Below, piece by piece: positions 1 through 8,404 of a stretch of DNA of 64,000 nucleotides (within the stretch, counting starts at the first letter, position 1; each line of letters begins with the position of its first letter). This DNA is from CAYFWF01 sp964346815. Lineage in GTDB: Bacteria; Acidobacteriota; Aminicenantia; Aminicenantales; Aminicenantaceae. The notes beneath the pieces were generated by a model, which did not search any database, had not been told where the DNA came from, and worked only from the letters and a program-made list of their open reading frames with translations. The position numbers were made by a program, and so were the translations under genes. The DNA is taken from NCBI GenBank assembly GCA_964346815.1, contig CAYFWF010000055.1, positions 1 through 64,000 on the forward strand, read 5' to 3'.

Positions 1-41
1 GCAAAAGCAATTTGGGCCTCTGTGTACCGTTTTTTCTTCAT
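1..41 (-). CDS. IS3-family transposase OrfA, N-terminal fragment (cut by window edge)
   Basis: Only the first 13 codons are present, reading MKKKRYTEAQIAFA on the minus strand. This is the characteristic opening of IS3/IS911-type OrfA proteins, whose N-terminal helix-turn-helix begins K-x-R-[FY]-T-E-x-Q-I. The ATG (39-41) is preceded by a strong ribosome binding site, GGGGAGGAG, seven bases away, which makes the reading credible despite its shortness. In this family OrfA is followed by an OrfB with a DDE integrase domain, made through a -1 frameshift as OrfAB; both would lie outside the window. Confidence 0.6.
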   Translation of the reverse strand, partial: MKKKRYTEAQIAF

Positions 42-150
42 CTAGATCTCCTCCCCGGATGCTAATTCTAACATAAAAAGCTAACATCCGATTTGGACCA
101 AGATCTGGGGAGCAGATCCAACCTAGGATTCTAACTCTGGGGGTGGCACA
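1..150 (-). mobile_element. IS3-family insertion sequence, one end only
   Basis: This is the terminal piece of an insertion sequence that continues out of the window to the left. Read on the minus strand it begins TGTGCCACCCCC at position 150, which has the TG start and C-rich inverted-repeat look of IS3-family ends. A transposase OrfA start follows about 110 bp inward. Its outer edge falls exactly where the open frame of a truncated tyrosine recombinase begins (151), so the element appears to have inserted into that gene. The other inverted repeat and the 3-4 bp target duplication cannot be seen here. Confidence 0.6.
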
Positions 151-552
151 ATGATTGGGGGCAGGTCACTTCGGTCACAAAACGGAAAGGGTGATTACGT
201 GTTTACGAATCCAAGGACAGAAACACATTATGTAGAGATTAAGAGGGCTTTTAACAGTGCGTTAGATGAAGCTGATATTGAAGACTTTCATTTTCATGAT
301 CTACGTCATACTTACGCAAGCAGGTTGGTTAGAAATGGAGTTGACTTGAATACAGTAAAGGAATTGCTGGGACACTCTTCAATAACTACGACTCAAAGAT
401 ATCTACACTCTCAAGCCGAGCAAAAGAAGAGAGCGGTAAACTCTTTAGTTGGACGTGACTATGATTTTTCGGAAGAGCGTCAAAACAATGTCAAACGGAT
501 TCCTAACAAAGCCGAGGCTGAGGCCGTAGTTCCTTCTTATTCAATCAGTTAG
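151..552 (+). pseudogene. Truncated tyrosine recombinase (phage-type integrase), C-terminal part
   Basis: The 133 residues are the C-terminal catalytic portion of a phage/ICE integrase. The box II signatures are visible: HDLRHTYAS (catalytic H-x-x-R), then ELLGHSS (second conserved His) and TTTQRYLH, which holds the nucleophilic Tyr. The core-binding domain and the first catalytic Arg are missing. The apparent ATG at 151 has no ribosome binding site and coincides with the end of an IS3-like element, so it is probably a chance codon inside the original gene. A 45-nt piece of tRNA-Gly lies 28 bp downstream, as expected for an integrase beside its attachment site. The protein cannot be active in this form. 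Confidence 0.75.
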
Positions 553-580
553 GGGTAATTGATGGAGCATGTTTTGTTAA

Positions 581-625
581 TTGCCAAGCAGAAGGTCGTG
601 GGTTCAAATCCCATCGTCCGCTCCA
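581..625 (+). repeat. Attachment-site scar: 3' half of tRNA-Gly(GCC)
   Basis: The 45 nt begin with the 7-nt anticodon loop TTGCCAA (anticodon GCC) and continue through the 3' anticodon strand GCAGA, the variable region, a T arm with loop TTCAAAT closed by GTGGG/CCCAT, the acceptor strand CGTCCGC, discriminator T and CCA. Upstream bases (GTTAA) cannot pair with GCAGA and no 5' half is present, so this is not a functional tRNA. A 3' tRNA fragment next to an integrase is the usual product of site-specific integration. The intact tRNA-Gly would be at the other end of the element. Confidence 0.8.
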
Positions 626-946
626 GTACATCTTCCTATGTTCCCTGGTTTTTAGTAGAATTCATCATGTGATTTAGCCTCTTGGTGTCTGTTTTGGGGG
701 AATGGTGAAGTGTTTTATCCCCATGAATTCTTTTCCTTCCAGCTGTTGAGCATGGCAAAGGATTCTTACTGCTCATCAGGTTCGGATGACATAAATGGCC
801 TGGTGGAGTGGGAGGACTCAATAAGATATCAGGGCATATTCAAGCTGCCAAAAGTTGGTCTGGACAGATAGAGAATTTTCAGATAGAATGTCACTGGTAA
901 AATCAAGCTGTGTTTTTTTATTTTATTGTCAAGCCATGAACAAAGA
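626..946. other. Intergenic stretch with no recognised gene
   Basis: This 321-bp stretch lies between the att scar and tRNA-Cys. I see no plausible coding frame with a ribosome binding site, no tRNA and no clear promoter; short open frames on the minus strand show no family resemblance. Confidence 0.5.
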
Positions 947-1022
947 GGCGCGGTACCCAAGTGGCTAAGGGAGAGGTCTGCAAAACCTCGATTCGTCGGT
1001 TCGAATCCGACCCGCGCCTCCA
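947..1022 (+). tRNA. tRNA-Cys (GCA)
   Basis: A complete 76-nt cloverleaf can be drawn. The acceptor stem is GGCGCGG/CCGCGCC with discriminator T and encoded CCA. The anticodon stem GAGGT/ACCTC closes the loop CTGCAAA, giving anticodon GCA at 980-982. The T arm GTCGG-TTCGAAT-CCGAC is canonical. A GCA anticodon specifies cysteine. Confidence 0.95.
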
Positions 1023-1035
1023 TTCTGCCAGCATG

Positions 1036-1064
1036 TTGACATAGGGATAAAGAAATTATATAGT
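1036..1064 (+). promoter_or_regulatory. Sigma-70-type promoter of the YIP1 gene
   Basis: TTGACA (1036-1041), a 17-bp spacer, and TATAGT (1059-1064). It lies just after tRNA-Cys and about 30 bp before the YIP1 start, giving a short leader that contains the AGGAGG ribosome binding site. Confidence 0.7.
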
Positions 1065-1095
1065 TTTGACAACTCTACTTTGAAGGAGGATGAGG

Positions 1096-1692
1096 ATGGA
1101 TATCGTCAACCGAGTTCAACAGATTATTCTCAAGCCCAAGGAGGAGTGGGTTAAGATAAAAGAAGAGAAGACCACCATAGCCGAACTTTTCACCTCTTAT
1201 GCGATGATTCTGTTGGCTATACCGGCCATTGCCCAGTTTATAGGGAACAGCCTTGTGGGCCAAAAAATCCCTTTTGCTGGTTGGTACAGAATGGCTGTAG
1301 GGACGGGTCTTTTGTACGCAATCCTTTTCTATGTGTTCTCCCTTGTTTCTGTATATGTTTTCGGCATCGTCATCAATGCCTTGGCTCCGACCTTTTCCTC
1401 AAAGTCCGATGCAACCAACTCGATGAAACTGGCGGTTTACAGCATGACTCCCGTGTGGGTAGCTGGCGTTTTATATATCATTCCTTTCCTGGGATGGCTG
1501 GTCATCATAGCAGGTCTTTACGGTATCTATATCCTCTATCTCGGGTATGCCTGTCCGATGATGGATACGCCCAAAGAAAAAGTCGTGACCTATTTGATCG
1601 TGAGCCTTGTGGTGATCGCCATTTTGTGGGCTATTGTTGCCATCATACTAGGGGCCATTTTTGCTGTGGGCGGAGTCTACAGCACGATTTAG
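1096..1692 (+). CDS. YIP1-family integral membrane protein
   Basis: This 198-residue protein fits the bacterial YIP1 (Yip1 domain) family: a cytoplasmic N-terminus that mentions 'LKPKEEWVKIKEE', then about five hydrophobic segments rich in Ile, Val, Leu and Gly. Function in bacteria is unknown; eukaryotic relatives work in vesicle trafficking. I place the start at the second ATG (1096) because the AGGAGG site (1084-1089) is directly against the first ATG (1090) but 6 nt from the second. It has its own promoter. The 3' end overlaps the convergent pyrF by 45 bp. A second YIP1 protein occurs in this window at 25594-26298. Confidence 0.75.
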   Translation: MDIVNRVQQIILKPKEEWVKIKEEKTTIAELFTSYAMILLAIPAIAQFIGNSLVGQKIPFAGWYRMAVGTGLLYAILFYVFSLVSVYVFGIVINALAPTFSSKSDATNSMKLAVYSMTPVWVAGVLYIIPFLGWLVIIAGLYGIYILYLGYACPMMDTPKEKVVTYLIVSLVVIAILWAIVAIILGAIFAVGGVYSTI

Positions 1693-2400
1693 ATCTTCCA
1701 CTATCTTCCAGAAAGCTTCCGAAGGGGAGGGAGCTTTTATGATCGGCCTTCCGATGACCAGATAGTCCACGCCTTTCTCTAAGGCTTCAAGCGGAGACAA
1801 GATTCTTTTTTGGTCTTGGGCAGAGGCCCAAACAGGCCGGATTCCCGGAGATACAACTAGAAGGTTCTCCCCAAATTTCTTCTTGATGGTCTCTATCTCC
1901 TGGGGAGAACACACCACCCCATCCATCCCTTCTTCTGCGGCCAGCTTTGCCAGCCTCAGGACTTGGGTGAGAACCTCTTCATCCATGCCGATATCCTTGA
2001 GCTGTTCCTCCTTGAGGCTGGTGAGGAGGGTCACCGCAAGAAGCAGAGGTTTGGAACCTTTATTCTTTTGGGCTTCCTGAGCAGCCGAACGGGCGGCTGC
2101 CATCATTTCTCTTCCCCCTGAGGCATGAAGCGTCATCATGAATACGCCATGAGCCGCTCCGGATGCTACGGCTCCGGCGACCTGGTTGGGAATATCGTGC
2201 AGCTTGAGGTCCAGAAACGTTTTTTTCCCAAAAGCGTGAATGTCCTGGAGCAGGACAGGACCTTCGGCAGCAAAAAGTCTGAGCCCCACCTTGAAGATTT
2301 CGGCGGCTGGCAGCTCCCTCACCAAATCGATGGCCTCTTTCTTGGTATCGACATCCAAAGCAACGATGATCTTTCTGGCGCTGTTCTTCTCCTTTTCCAT
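1648..2400 (-). CDS. pyrF: Orotidine 5'-phosphate decarboxylase
   Basis: This enzyme converts OMP to UMP in the last step of de novo pyrimidine synthesis, in the cytoplasm. The 250-residue protein has the typical opening 'IIVALDVDT' and the catalytic D-x-K-x-x-D motif in DLKLHDIPN (Asp64, Lys66, Asp69), followed by the C-terminal phosphate-binding region near 'VVSPGIRP' and 'YLVIGRPI'. The length matches the family. It is the last gene of a pyrK-pyrD-pyrF run, 24 bp after pyrD. Its final codons overlap the convergent YIP1 gene. Confidence 0.95.
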   Translation of the reverse strand: MEKEKNSARKIIVALDVDTKKEAIDLVRELPAAEIFKVGLRLFAAEGPVLLQDIHAFGKKTFLDLKLHDIPNQVAGAVASGAAHGVFMMTLHASGGREMMAAARSAAQEAQKNKGSKPLLLAVTLLTSLKEEQLKDIGMDEEVLTQVLRLAKLAAEEGMDGVVCSPQEIETIKKKFGENLLVVSPGIRPVWASAQDQKRILSPLEALEKGVDYLVIGRPIIKAPSPSEAFWKIVEDLNRAVDSAHSKNGP

Positions 2401-2424
2401 CTTTGTGTTCCTTCCAACCGATCG

Positions 2425-3348
2425 TTATTCCTGGTCTCGGAGTTTCAAACTTCCGATGATCTCTTCGATTCTTCCGATCCGGTGTGATTTACAGAAATTC
2501 TCAAGATCTTGGATGATTTTAAGAGTGGTACGCGGATCGACAAAATTTGCCGTTCCCACTTCGACGGCTTTTGCTCCTGTGATCAGATATTCGAGTGCAT
2601 CGCTACCTGCCATGATTCCCCCGACCCCAATCACAGGAATTTTCACGCGGCTGACCACCTGGTAGACCATACGAAGAGTAAGAGGTTTGATAGCAGGTCC
2701 GCTCAGACCTCCGAGGATATTGGCAAGCTTAGGGATTCGTTTTTCTACATCTACTGCCAGGGCAAGAAAGGTATTTGCCAGGGATAAACCGTCCGAACCT
2801 GCTTCTTGAACGCTTAACGCAATTTCGACAATATCTGTTACGTTGGGAGAGAGTTTGGTTATTACAGGCCTGAAACTGGCCTCCTTGACGAGTTTGACCA
2901 CAGCATGAGCTGTGGAAGGGCTCAGAGCCGGACAGCGTCCCTCCCTTTTGGTGTTGGGGCAGGAGATGTTCAACTCATAAGCGGCTATCCCGTCATGTCT
3001 GTCGAGATAATCGACAACCGCTGCGTACTCCTGATCATCGTCTCCACAAACATTGACAACCAGGGCGGTGTCATATTTTCGGAGTTGAGGAAGAATCTCC
3101 TCAGCAAATTTTATCACCCCGATCCCTTGGAGACCGATTGCATTGATCAATCCGCTTGCGGTTTCCACTAGGCGGGGCGGAGGATTTCCCTCCCTCGGAT
3201 TGAAATAGAGCCCCTTCACTATAAAGCCGCCAAGTCTGTTGAGATCGACAAAAGGCGAGAACTCTATCCCATAGCCGAATGTGCCGCTCGCGGTCAGCAC
3301 TGGGTTTTTGAGTCTGAGAAAACCGAGGTCAACCGATAGATCCGTCAT
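2425..3348 (-). CDS. pyrD: Dihydroorotate dehydrogenase, class 1B catalytic subunit
   Basis: PyrD oxidises dihydroorotate to orotate using FMN. The 307-residue protein starts with the class 1 signature 'LKNPVLTASGTFGYG' and has the catalytic cysteine in NISCPNT (Cys130), as class 1 enzymes do; membrane-bound class 2 enzymes use serine. FMN phosphate binding is seen in 'IPVIGVGGIMAGSDALEYL'. Class 1B enzymes pair with PyrK, and pyrK lies directly upstream with a 4-bp ATGA overlap. This implies an NAD-linked, quinone-independent enzyme, which suits an anaerobe. Confidence 0.95.
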   Translation of the reverse strand: MTDLSVDLGFLRLKNPVLTASGTFGYGIEFSPFVDLNRLGGFIVKGLYFNPREGNPPPRLVETASGLINAIGLQGIGVIKFAEEILPQLRKYDTALVVNVCGDDDQEYAAVVDYLDRHDGIAAYELNISCPNTKREGRCPALSPSTAHAVVKLVKEASFRPVITKLSPNVTDIVEIALSVQEAGSDGLSLANTFLALAVDVEKRIPKLANILGGLSGPAIKPLTLRMVYQVVSRVKIPVIGVGGIMAGSDALEYLITGAKAVEVGTANFVDPRTTLKIIQDLENFCKSHRIGRIEEIIGSLKLRDQE

Positions 3349-4142
3349 GGCTCCTCATTTTGCCAAACGATCTGACTTCCTGAGAATACAGGACCATCCT
3401 CACAGATCTTCACCCATTCTTCTCGGGCGTCTGTTTTGATCCTCCGGACGCATCCCCAGCAGGCCCCGAATCCGCATCCCATGACGGATTCCAAGGAGAA
3501 TTCTGCAGGTATCGCCTTTTTTTGAGCCGTCAAGGCGACTTTTTTCATCATCGCTTCGGGTCCGCACCCATAGATATGAGACGGCATGATTTTATCGAGG
3601 ACCCTCTGGAAAAGATCGCTGATAAAACCCTTGAACCCAAAAGAGCCGTCGTCTGTGGAGAAGAGGATTTCATATTTTCTCTGTAAAAATTTTTGTTTTA
3701 ATGGAAGGTCTGAGAGTGTTTTGCCACCGTAAAAGATGTGGGGAAGGGCTCCGAGATCCAGTAATTTTTGGGCTAAGAAGTACAGCGGTGCAATGCCTCT
3801 TCCTCCGCCCACCAGAACCACTGGTTTGCTTTGAAGTTCGCGGTCCACAAAGAATCCTCTTCCCAGAGGCCCCAGGATATCCAACCTGTCCCCTTCATCC
3901 AGTTGGCTTAAAAGGGTTGTTCCGATCCCTGATTTGAGAAAAAAGATTTCCAAACAATCGTCCTGAACGGAATGAATGCTGAAAGGACGGCGGAGGAGAG
4001 GGTGAAGATTTCTGGTCGGCCGGACCATGATGAACTGCCCTGGCTGGGATTCCTGGGCGATGTGTTTTTCTCTTATCCTGAGAAGAAAATAGTCATCCCA
4101 TGTCTTTTTTTGAACGATCAGAGCTTCTGGCTCTACATGCAT
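3345..4142 (-). CDS. pyrK: Dihydroorotate dehydrogenase electron-transfer subunit
   Basis: PyrK carries FAD and a [2Fe-2S] cluster and passes electrons from PyrD to NAD+. The FAD-binding R-x-x-S motif is RRPFSIHS (about residues 51-58). An NAD-binding region contains 'VLVGGGRGIAPL'. Four cysteines near the C-terminus, at 223, 228, 231 and 247 (C-x4-C-x2-C-x15-C), make the cluster site. The open frame extends upstream to 4235, but the ATG at 4142 gives the usual PyrK N-terminus and family length (265 residues); an ATG at 4211 with AAAGGA before it is an alternative. It is the first gene of the pyrKDF operon. Confidence 0.9.
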   Translation of the reverse strand: MHVEPEALIVQKKTWDDYFLLRIREKHIAQESQPGQFIMVRPTRNLHPLLRRPFSIHSVQDDCLEIFFLKSGIGTTLLSQLDEGDRLDILGPLGRGFFVDRELQSKPVVLVGGGRGIAPLYFLAQKLLDLGALPHIFYGGKTLSDLPLKQKFLQRKYEILFSTDDGSFGFKGFISDLFQRVLDKIMPSHIYGCGPEAMMKKVALTAQKKAIPAEFSLESVMGCGFGACWGCVRRIKTDAREEWVKICEDGPVFSGSQIVWQNEEP

Positions 4143-4217
4143 GGTGATGACTTCTACGGCCAGCACAAAAATATCAGAATCTTTCTCTAATATCAATAGA
4201 AAGCGCCCCATTTTCCT

Positions 4218-4246
4218 TTGACATAAGAATATCATTCTGAAATAAT
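4218..4246 (+). promoter_or_regulatory. Sigma-70-type promoter of the aminotransferase gene
   Basis: TTGACA (4218-4223), a 17-bp spacer, and AATAAT (4241-4246). The predicted start site near 4253 leaves a leader of about 33 nt holding the CAGGAGGG ribosome binding site. It overlaps the region in front of the divergent pyrK gene. Confidence 0.7.
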
Positions 4247-4285
4247 CAAGTGTTCTCCTAGCATCACTCAGGAGGGAATCATAAA

Positions 4286-5485
4286 ATGAATATCTCCAAG
4301 AGGGGATTCGAAATTCAGGAATCTCCGATCAGAAAACTGAAGCCTTTTGCAGACCAGGCTCAAGAGCGAGGAGTGCACGTCTACTTTATCAATATCGGGC
4401 AGCCCGATATCCCGACTCCCCAACCTGTTTGGAAAGCTCTCAGAGAATTCGATGAGAAGGTTCTCAGTTACGGCCCGGCCCAGGGATTTTTAGAGCTCAG
4501 GCAGGCCATCGCAGATTATTTCAATTCTTATAATATCTCTTTACATTCTGAAAACGTCATCATTACCGTAGGAGGATCTGAGGCCATTCATTTTGCGTTC
4601 AGCGTTGCGGCCGACCCGGGTGAGGAAATCGTTGTTCCCGAACCCTTTTACACCAATTACAATGGATTCGCATCCTGCGCAGATGTGAATCTTGTTCCCT
4701 TGACCTTGAGTGTCGAGAAAGAATTTCGCCTCCCTTCTAAAGACGAGATAGAAGCGAAGATCAATCCCAAGACCAGGGCTATCCTGTTGAACTCGCCAAG
4801 CAATCCCACTGGGACGGTGTACACTCCTGAAGAGCTGGAGCGGGTTGTCGCCCTTGCTCTCAAGCATGACCTGTTCATCATTTCAGATGAAGTTTACAAG
4901 GAGTTTGTGTATGACGGGGCGAGCCATAAGAGTATTCTGGAGTATGAAGAAATTCAGGACAGGGCAATCGTTGTGGACAGCATTTCCAAACGGTTCAGCT
5001 GTTGTGGAGCAAGAATTGGTGCCGTTATAACCAAGAACGAAGAAGTTTACCAGTCGGTACTCAAGTTTGCCCAGGCACGGCTTTGTCCTCCTACCGTTGA
5101 ACAAAAAATGGCTCTGGCCGCTTACCGTATGGGAAGAGAGTATTTTGACCCTATCAGGAAGGAATACCAGCGTAGAAGAGATGTTTTGTATGAGGGCTTG
5201 AAGGATATACCCGGGATCGTGATGCACAAGCCTCAGGGAGCCTTTTACATCATTGTCAAGCTTCCGATCGATGATAGTGAACATTTTGTCCAGTGGATGC
5301 TCACTGATTTTCAACTCGATAACGAAACGGTCATGGTGGCCCCGGCTCAGGGCTTTTACTCCACGCCAGGAAAAGGAAAGGATGAGGTCAGGATCGCCTA
5401 TGTGCTGAAAGAAGAGGATCTCAAGAGAGCCATTGTGGTATTCAAAACGGGCCTGGAAGAATATGGTGTCAAGAAATCGCTTTAG
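4286..5485 (+). CDS. Pyridoxal-phosphate aminotransferase, class I/II
   Basis: A 399-residue fold-type I aminotransferase of the aspartate-aminotransferase superfamily. The PLP lysine is Lys235 in SISKRFSCCG. Other conserved elements are 'NSPSNPTGTVY' (Asn binding the cofactor), 'IISDEVYKEFVYDG' (Asp and Tyr contacting PLP) and an Arg near the C-terminus in 'VRIAYVL' that normally binds the substrate carboxylate. The natural amino acid cannot be told from sequence; aspartate, alanine and aromatic substrates are all possible. The start is supported by an AGGAGG site 8-9 nt upstream. It is monocistronic between its own promoter and the ppdK promoter. Confidence 0.9.
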   Translation: MNISKRGFEIQESPIRKLKPFADQAQERGVHVYFINIGQPDIPTPQPVWKALREFDEKVLSYGPAQGFLELRQAIADYFNSYNISLHSENVIITVGGSEAIHFAFSVAADPGEEIVVPEPFYTNYNGFASCADVNLVPLTLSVEKEFRLPSKDEIEAKINPKTRAILLNSPSNPTGTVYTPEELERVVALALKHDLFIISDEVYKEFVYDGASHKSILEYEEIQDRAIVVDSISKRFSCCGARIGAVITKNEEVYQSVLKFAQARLCPPTVEQKMALAAYRMGREYFDPIRKEYQRRRDVLYEGLKDIPGIVMHKPQGAFYIIVKLPIDDSEHFVQWMLTDFQLDNETVMVAPAQGFYSTPGKGKDEVRIAYVLKEEDLKRAIVVFKTGLEEYGVKKSL

Positions 5486-5567
5486 CGGACGATAAATTCT
5501 TAAAAATTCTTGGACTTCTCTGTTTGAAGTGATCAGAGTATTCACTCTCGCTTCCCTCTCTTGAGCC

Positions 5568-5596
5568 TTGAATTTTCAGAGTGTTGTGTGTATATT
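5568..5596 (+). promoter_or_regulatory. ppdK: Probable promoter of ppdK
   Basis: TTGAAT (5568-5573), a 17-bp spacer, and TATATT (5591-5596), about 40 bp before the GTG start of ppdK. The -10 matches 5 of 6 positions and the -35 matches 4 of 6. Confidence 0.55.
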
Positions 5597-5636
5597 TTTG
5601 GTTCACTTTGTAATTCCCGGATAAAGGAGTTGACCA

Positions 5637-8351
5637 GTGAAGAAAAAATTCGTGTACTTTTTCGGAAAAGGAAGCGTAGAAGGCAACAAGGATATGAAGG
5701 ATATTCTTGGAGGAAAAGGAGCGAACCTCGCTGAAATGGCAGGAATCGGGCTGCCTGTCCCGGCTGGCTTTACCATTTCGACCGAAGTCTGCAATCTCTT
5801 CGCCCGGGCAGGCAATAAAATACCTGACGAAATCGAGGAAGAAATTCTATCCAATATGAAAAAATTGGAGGATTTCACTCAGCAGCAGTTCGGAGGAAAG
5901 GAAGACCCTCTTCTTGTGTCGGTGCGATCAGGAGCAAAATTTTCCATGCCCGGCATGATGGATACGGTCTTGAACCTTGGTTTGAACAACGAAACTCTCA
6001 AAGGCCTGGCGAAAAAAACCAAAGACGAGAGGATTGCATGGGATTGTTACCGCCGTCTCATCCATATGTTCGGAGATGTGGTGCTCGGGATTCCCAAAAA
6101 GAAATTCGAGGACATCTTGAGACACAGAAAGCAAGAGGCCGGCATTATCCATGATTTTGAGCTTACTGCAGAAATCTTGAAACAGCTCGTTTCTGAATAC
6201 AAAGAACTGGTCAAGCAAGCTACGGGAAAGGAATTTCCGCAGGATGTCAAGGAGCAGCTCTTCCAGTCAGTATCCGCGGTATTCATGTCCTGGAACAATC
6301 CCAGAGCCATAACCTACCGTCAGTTGAATCACATTCCCGATGATCTCGGGACAGCGGTCAATGTTCAGCAAATGGTTTTCGGAAACACGGGCGATCAATC
6401 GGCCACAGGAGTCGGTTTCACTCGAAATCCTGCCACTGGAGAGAAAGAGATGTACGGCGAATACCTGTTCAACGCCCAAGGCGAAGATGTTGTTGCCGGA
6501 ATCAGGACTCCCTCTCCTCTTAAAAAGCTTGAACAAGAAATGCCTGAAGTCTACCGGGAATTGGAACGGTACACAGACAAGCTGGAGAAACACTACAAGG
6601 ATGTACAGGATTACGAGTTTACCATACAAGAGGGGAAGCTTTACATGCTTCAAACCCGAAACGGAAAAAGGACGGGTTTGGCAGCGGTAAAGGTCGCAGT
6701 GGATATGGTAAAGGAAGGGCTGGTGAGTCCGGAAGAGGCCCTTCTGATGGTCGAACCCGAAGCTCTCAACCAGCTTCTCCATCCTGTTTTCGATGTTATA
6801 GAAAAAGACAAGCACACCCTTTTGGCCACGGGGTTGGCTGCTTCCCCTGGAGCAGCGGCCGGGCAGGTAGTGTTTACCGCAGAAGAAGCCGTTGCCCAGA
6901 AAAAACAGGGCAAACGCCTGATTCTTGTCCGAGACGAAACATCGCCAGACGATATCCATGGCATGAGTGCTTCCCAGGGGATCTTGACTGCCACAGGAGG
7001 GATGACCTCCCATGCGGCGGTTGTGGGGCGGCAGATGGGAAAGCCGGCCGTGGTGGGCTGTTCAGATATTACTCTTAATGAAGAACAGAAATTTTTCAAA
7101 GTCGGAAAGAGAGAATATAACGAGGGCGATTGGATTTCCATCGAAGGAACCCTTGGAGAAGTTCTGGATGGAGAAATTCCGACCATCCCCTCGGAAATCA
7201 TGCAGGTCATCCGGGGAGAGAAGAAACCTGAAGATTCCAAGATGTATCGGGATTTCACGGAGTTCCTCTCCTGGACCGATAACAGCAGAGTGTTGAAAGT
7301 CAGGGCCAACGCCGATACACCCGAAGATGCAAAAACGGCCTTGGCATTTGGAGCTGAGGGCATAGGCTTGGCCAGGACGGAACATATGTTTTTCGAAGAA
7401 GGAAGGCTGCCCTTCATAAAAGAGATGATTCTCTCTGAGACCGAGGAAGAAAGAAGAGAGGCCATTAGCAAACTTTTGCCCTTTCAGAAAGAGGATTTCT
7501 ATGGATTGTTCAAGGCCATGGAAGGAAATCCAGTGACCATCCGAACACTCGATCCGCCTCTTCATGAATTTCTCCCGAGCAGGGAAGATTTGATGGTCGA
7601 TCTGGCCGTACTGAAGGCTTCCAAGAGCGGAGAAACAGCCAGAATCAGGGAATTGGAAAAGCTGTTGGAGAGAGTCAGGGCCCTTTCCGAGTTCAATCCA
7701 ATGTTGGGTCATAGAGGCTGCAGGCTGGGGATCACCTATCCAGAGATTATCGAGATGCAGGCCAGGGCAATTTTTGAGGCTGTGTGTGAGCTAGCCGGAG
7801 AAAGAGAGAGAGTTCTGCCTGAAATCATGATTCCCTTAGTGGGGACGAAGGAGGAATTGGCGGATCAAAAAGAAATCGTTATACGGGTGGCTGAAGAACT
7901 GATGAAAAAGCATGACGTCAAGGTCGATTATTCTGTGGGAACGATGATCGAAATTCCCCGCGCTGCCATTACTGCCGATAAGATCGCCGAAGAGGCTGAA
8001 TTCTTTTCCTTCGGAACCAATGATCTCACCCAAACCACCTTTGGTGTCTCGAGAGACGATGGGGCAAATTTCATGGCCTTCTACATTGCCCGCGGGATCT
8101 GGAAGGACAATCCCTTCGAGACCGTTGACACCGAAGGAGTGGGAGAGCTTATGAGGTGGGCTGTGGAAAAAGGCCGAAAGACACGCTCGAATCTCAAGGT
8201 CGGAATTTGCGGCGTTCACGGAGGCGATCCTCGATCGATTTATTTCTGCCATGAAATCGGACTTGATTATGTGAGCTGTTCTGCCTATCAAATTCCAATC
8301 GCCCGGCTGGCTGCTGCCCAGGTTGCACTCAGGGAGAAACGGAAGAAGTAG
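5637..8351 (+). CDS. ppdK: Pyruvate, phosphate dikinase
   Basis: PPDK interconverts pyruvate + ATP + Pi and PEP + AMP + PPi. The 904-residue length matches the family. In order it has an N-terminal ATP-grasp domain ('GGKGANLAEMAGIGLPVPAG'), the swivelling phosphohistidine domain with the catalytic His near residue 459 in GGMTSHAAVVGRQMGKPAVV, and the C-terminal TIM barrel with 'GTNDLTQTTFG' and the catalytic Cys near residue 857 in ICGVHGGDP. The start is a GTG seven bases after AAAGGAG. In anaerobes PPDK often works in the glycolytic direction with PPi. It is transcribed alone from a nearby promoter. Confidence 0.97.
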   Translation: MKKKFVYFFGKGSVEGNKDMKDILGGKGANLAEMAGIGLPVPAGFTISTEVCNLFARAGNKIPDEIEEEILSNMKKLEDFTQQQFGGKEDPLLVSVRSGAKFSMPGMMDTVLNLGLNNETLKGLAKKTKDERIAWDCYRRLIHMFGDVVLGIPKKKFEDILRHRKQEAGIIHDFELTAEILKQLVSEYKELVKQATGKEFPQDVKEQLFQSVSAVFMSWNNPRAITYRQLNHIPDDLGTAVNVQQMVFGNTGDQSATGVGFTRNPATGEKEMYGEYLFNAQGEDVVAGIRTPSPLKKLEQEMPEVYRELERYTDKLEKHYKDVQDYEFTIQEGKLYMLQTRNGKRTGLAAVKVAVDMVKEGLVSPEEALLMVEPEALNQLLHPVFDVIEKDKHTLLATGLAASPGAAAGQVVFTAEEAVAQKKQGKRLILVRDETSPDDIHGMSASQGILTATGGMTSHAAVVGRQMGKPAVVGCSDITLNEEQKFFKVGKREYNEGDWISIEGTLGEVLDGEIPTIPSEIMQVIRGEKKPEDSKMYRDFTEFLSWTDNSRVLKVRANADTPEDAKTALAFGAEGIGLARTEHMFFEEGRLPFIKEMILSETEEERREAISKLLPFQKEDFYGLFKAMEGNPVTIRTLDPPLHEFLPSREDLMVDLAVLKASKSGETARIRELEKLLERVRALSEFNPMLGHRGCRLGITYPEIIEMQARAIFEAVCELAGERERVLPEIMIPLVGTKEELADQKEIVIRVAEELMKKHDVKVDYSVGTMIEIPRAAITADKIAEEAEFFSFGTNDLTQTTFGVSRDDGANFMAFYIARGIWKDNPFETVDTEGVGELMRWAVEKGRKTRSNLKVGICGVHGGDPRSIYFCHEIGLDYVSCSAYQIPIARLAAAQVALREKRKK

Positions 8352-8404
8352 ACAGAGCGGGTCTCTTCCCATTCGTCGGGAGAAGGGGAAGAAGTAAAGA
8401 ACGC

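Noticed and set aside
581..625. Functional tRNA-Gly gene
   Set aside because: Only the 3' half is present; the bases before the anticodon loop do not pair with the 3' anticodon strand and there is no 5' acceptor strand.
4883..5545. 220-codon open frame on the minus strand opposite the aminotransferase
   Set aside because: No recognisable motif; the plus-strand aminotransferase is clear and has promoter and ribosome binding site.
8352..8404. TCTTCCC...GGGAAGA hairpin between ppdK and proline dehydrogenase as a bidirectional terminator
   Set aside because: The loop is about 15 nt and there is no T tract, so the support is too weak.
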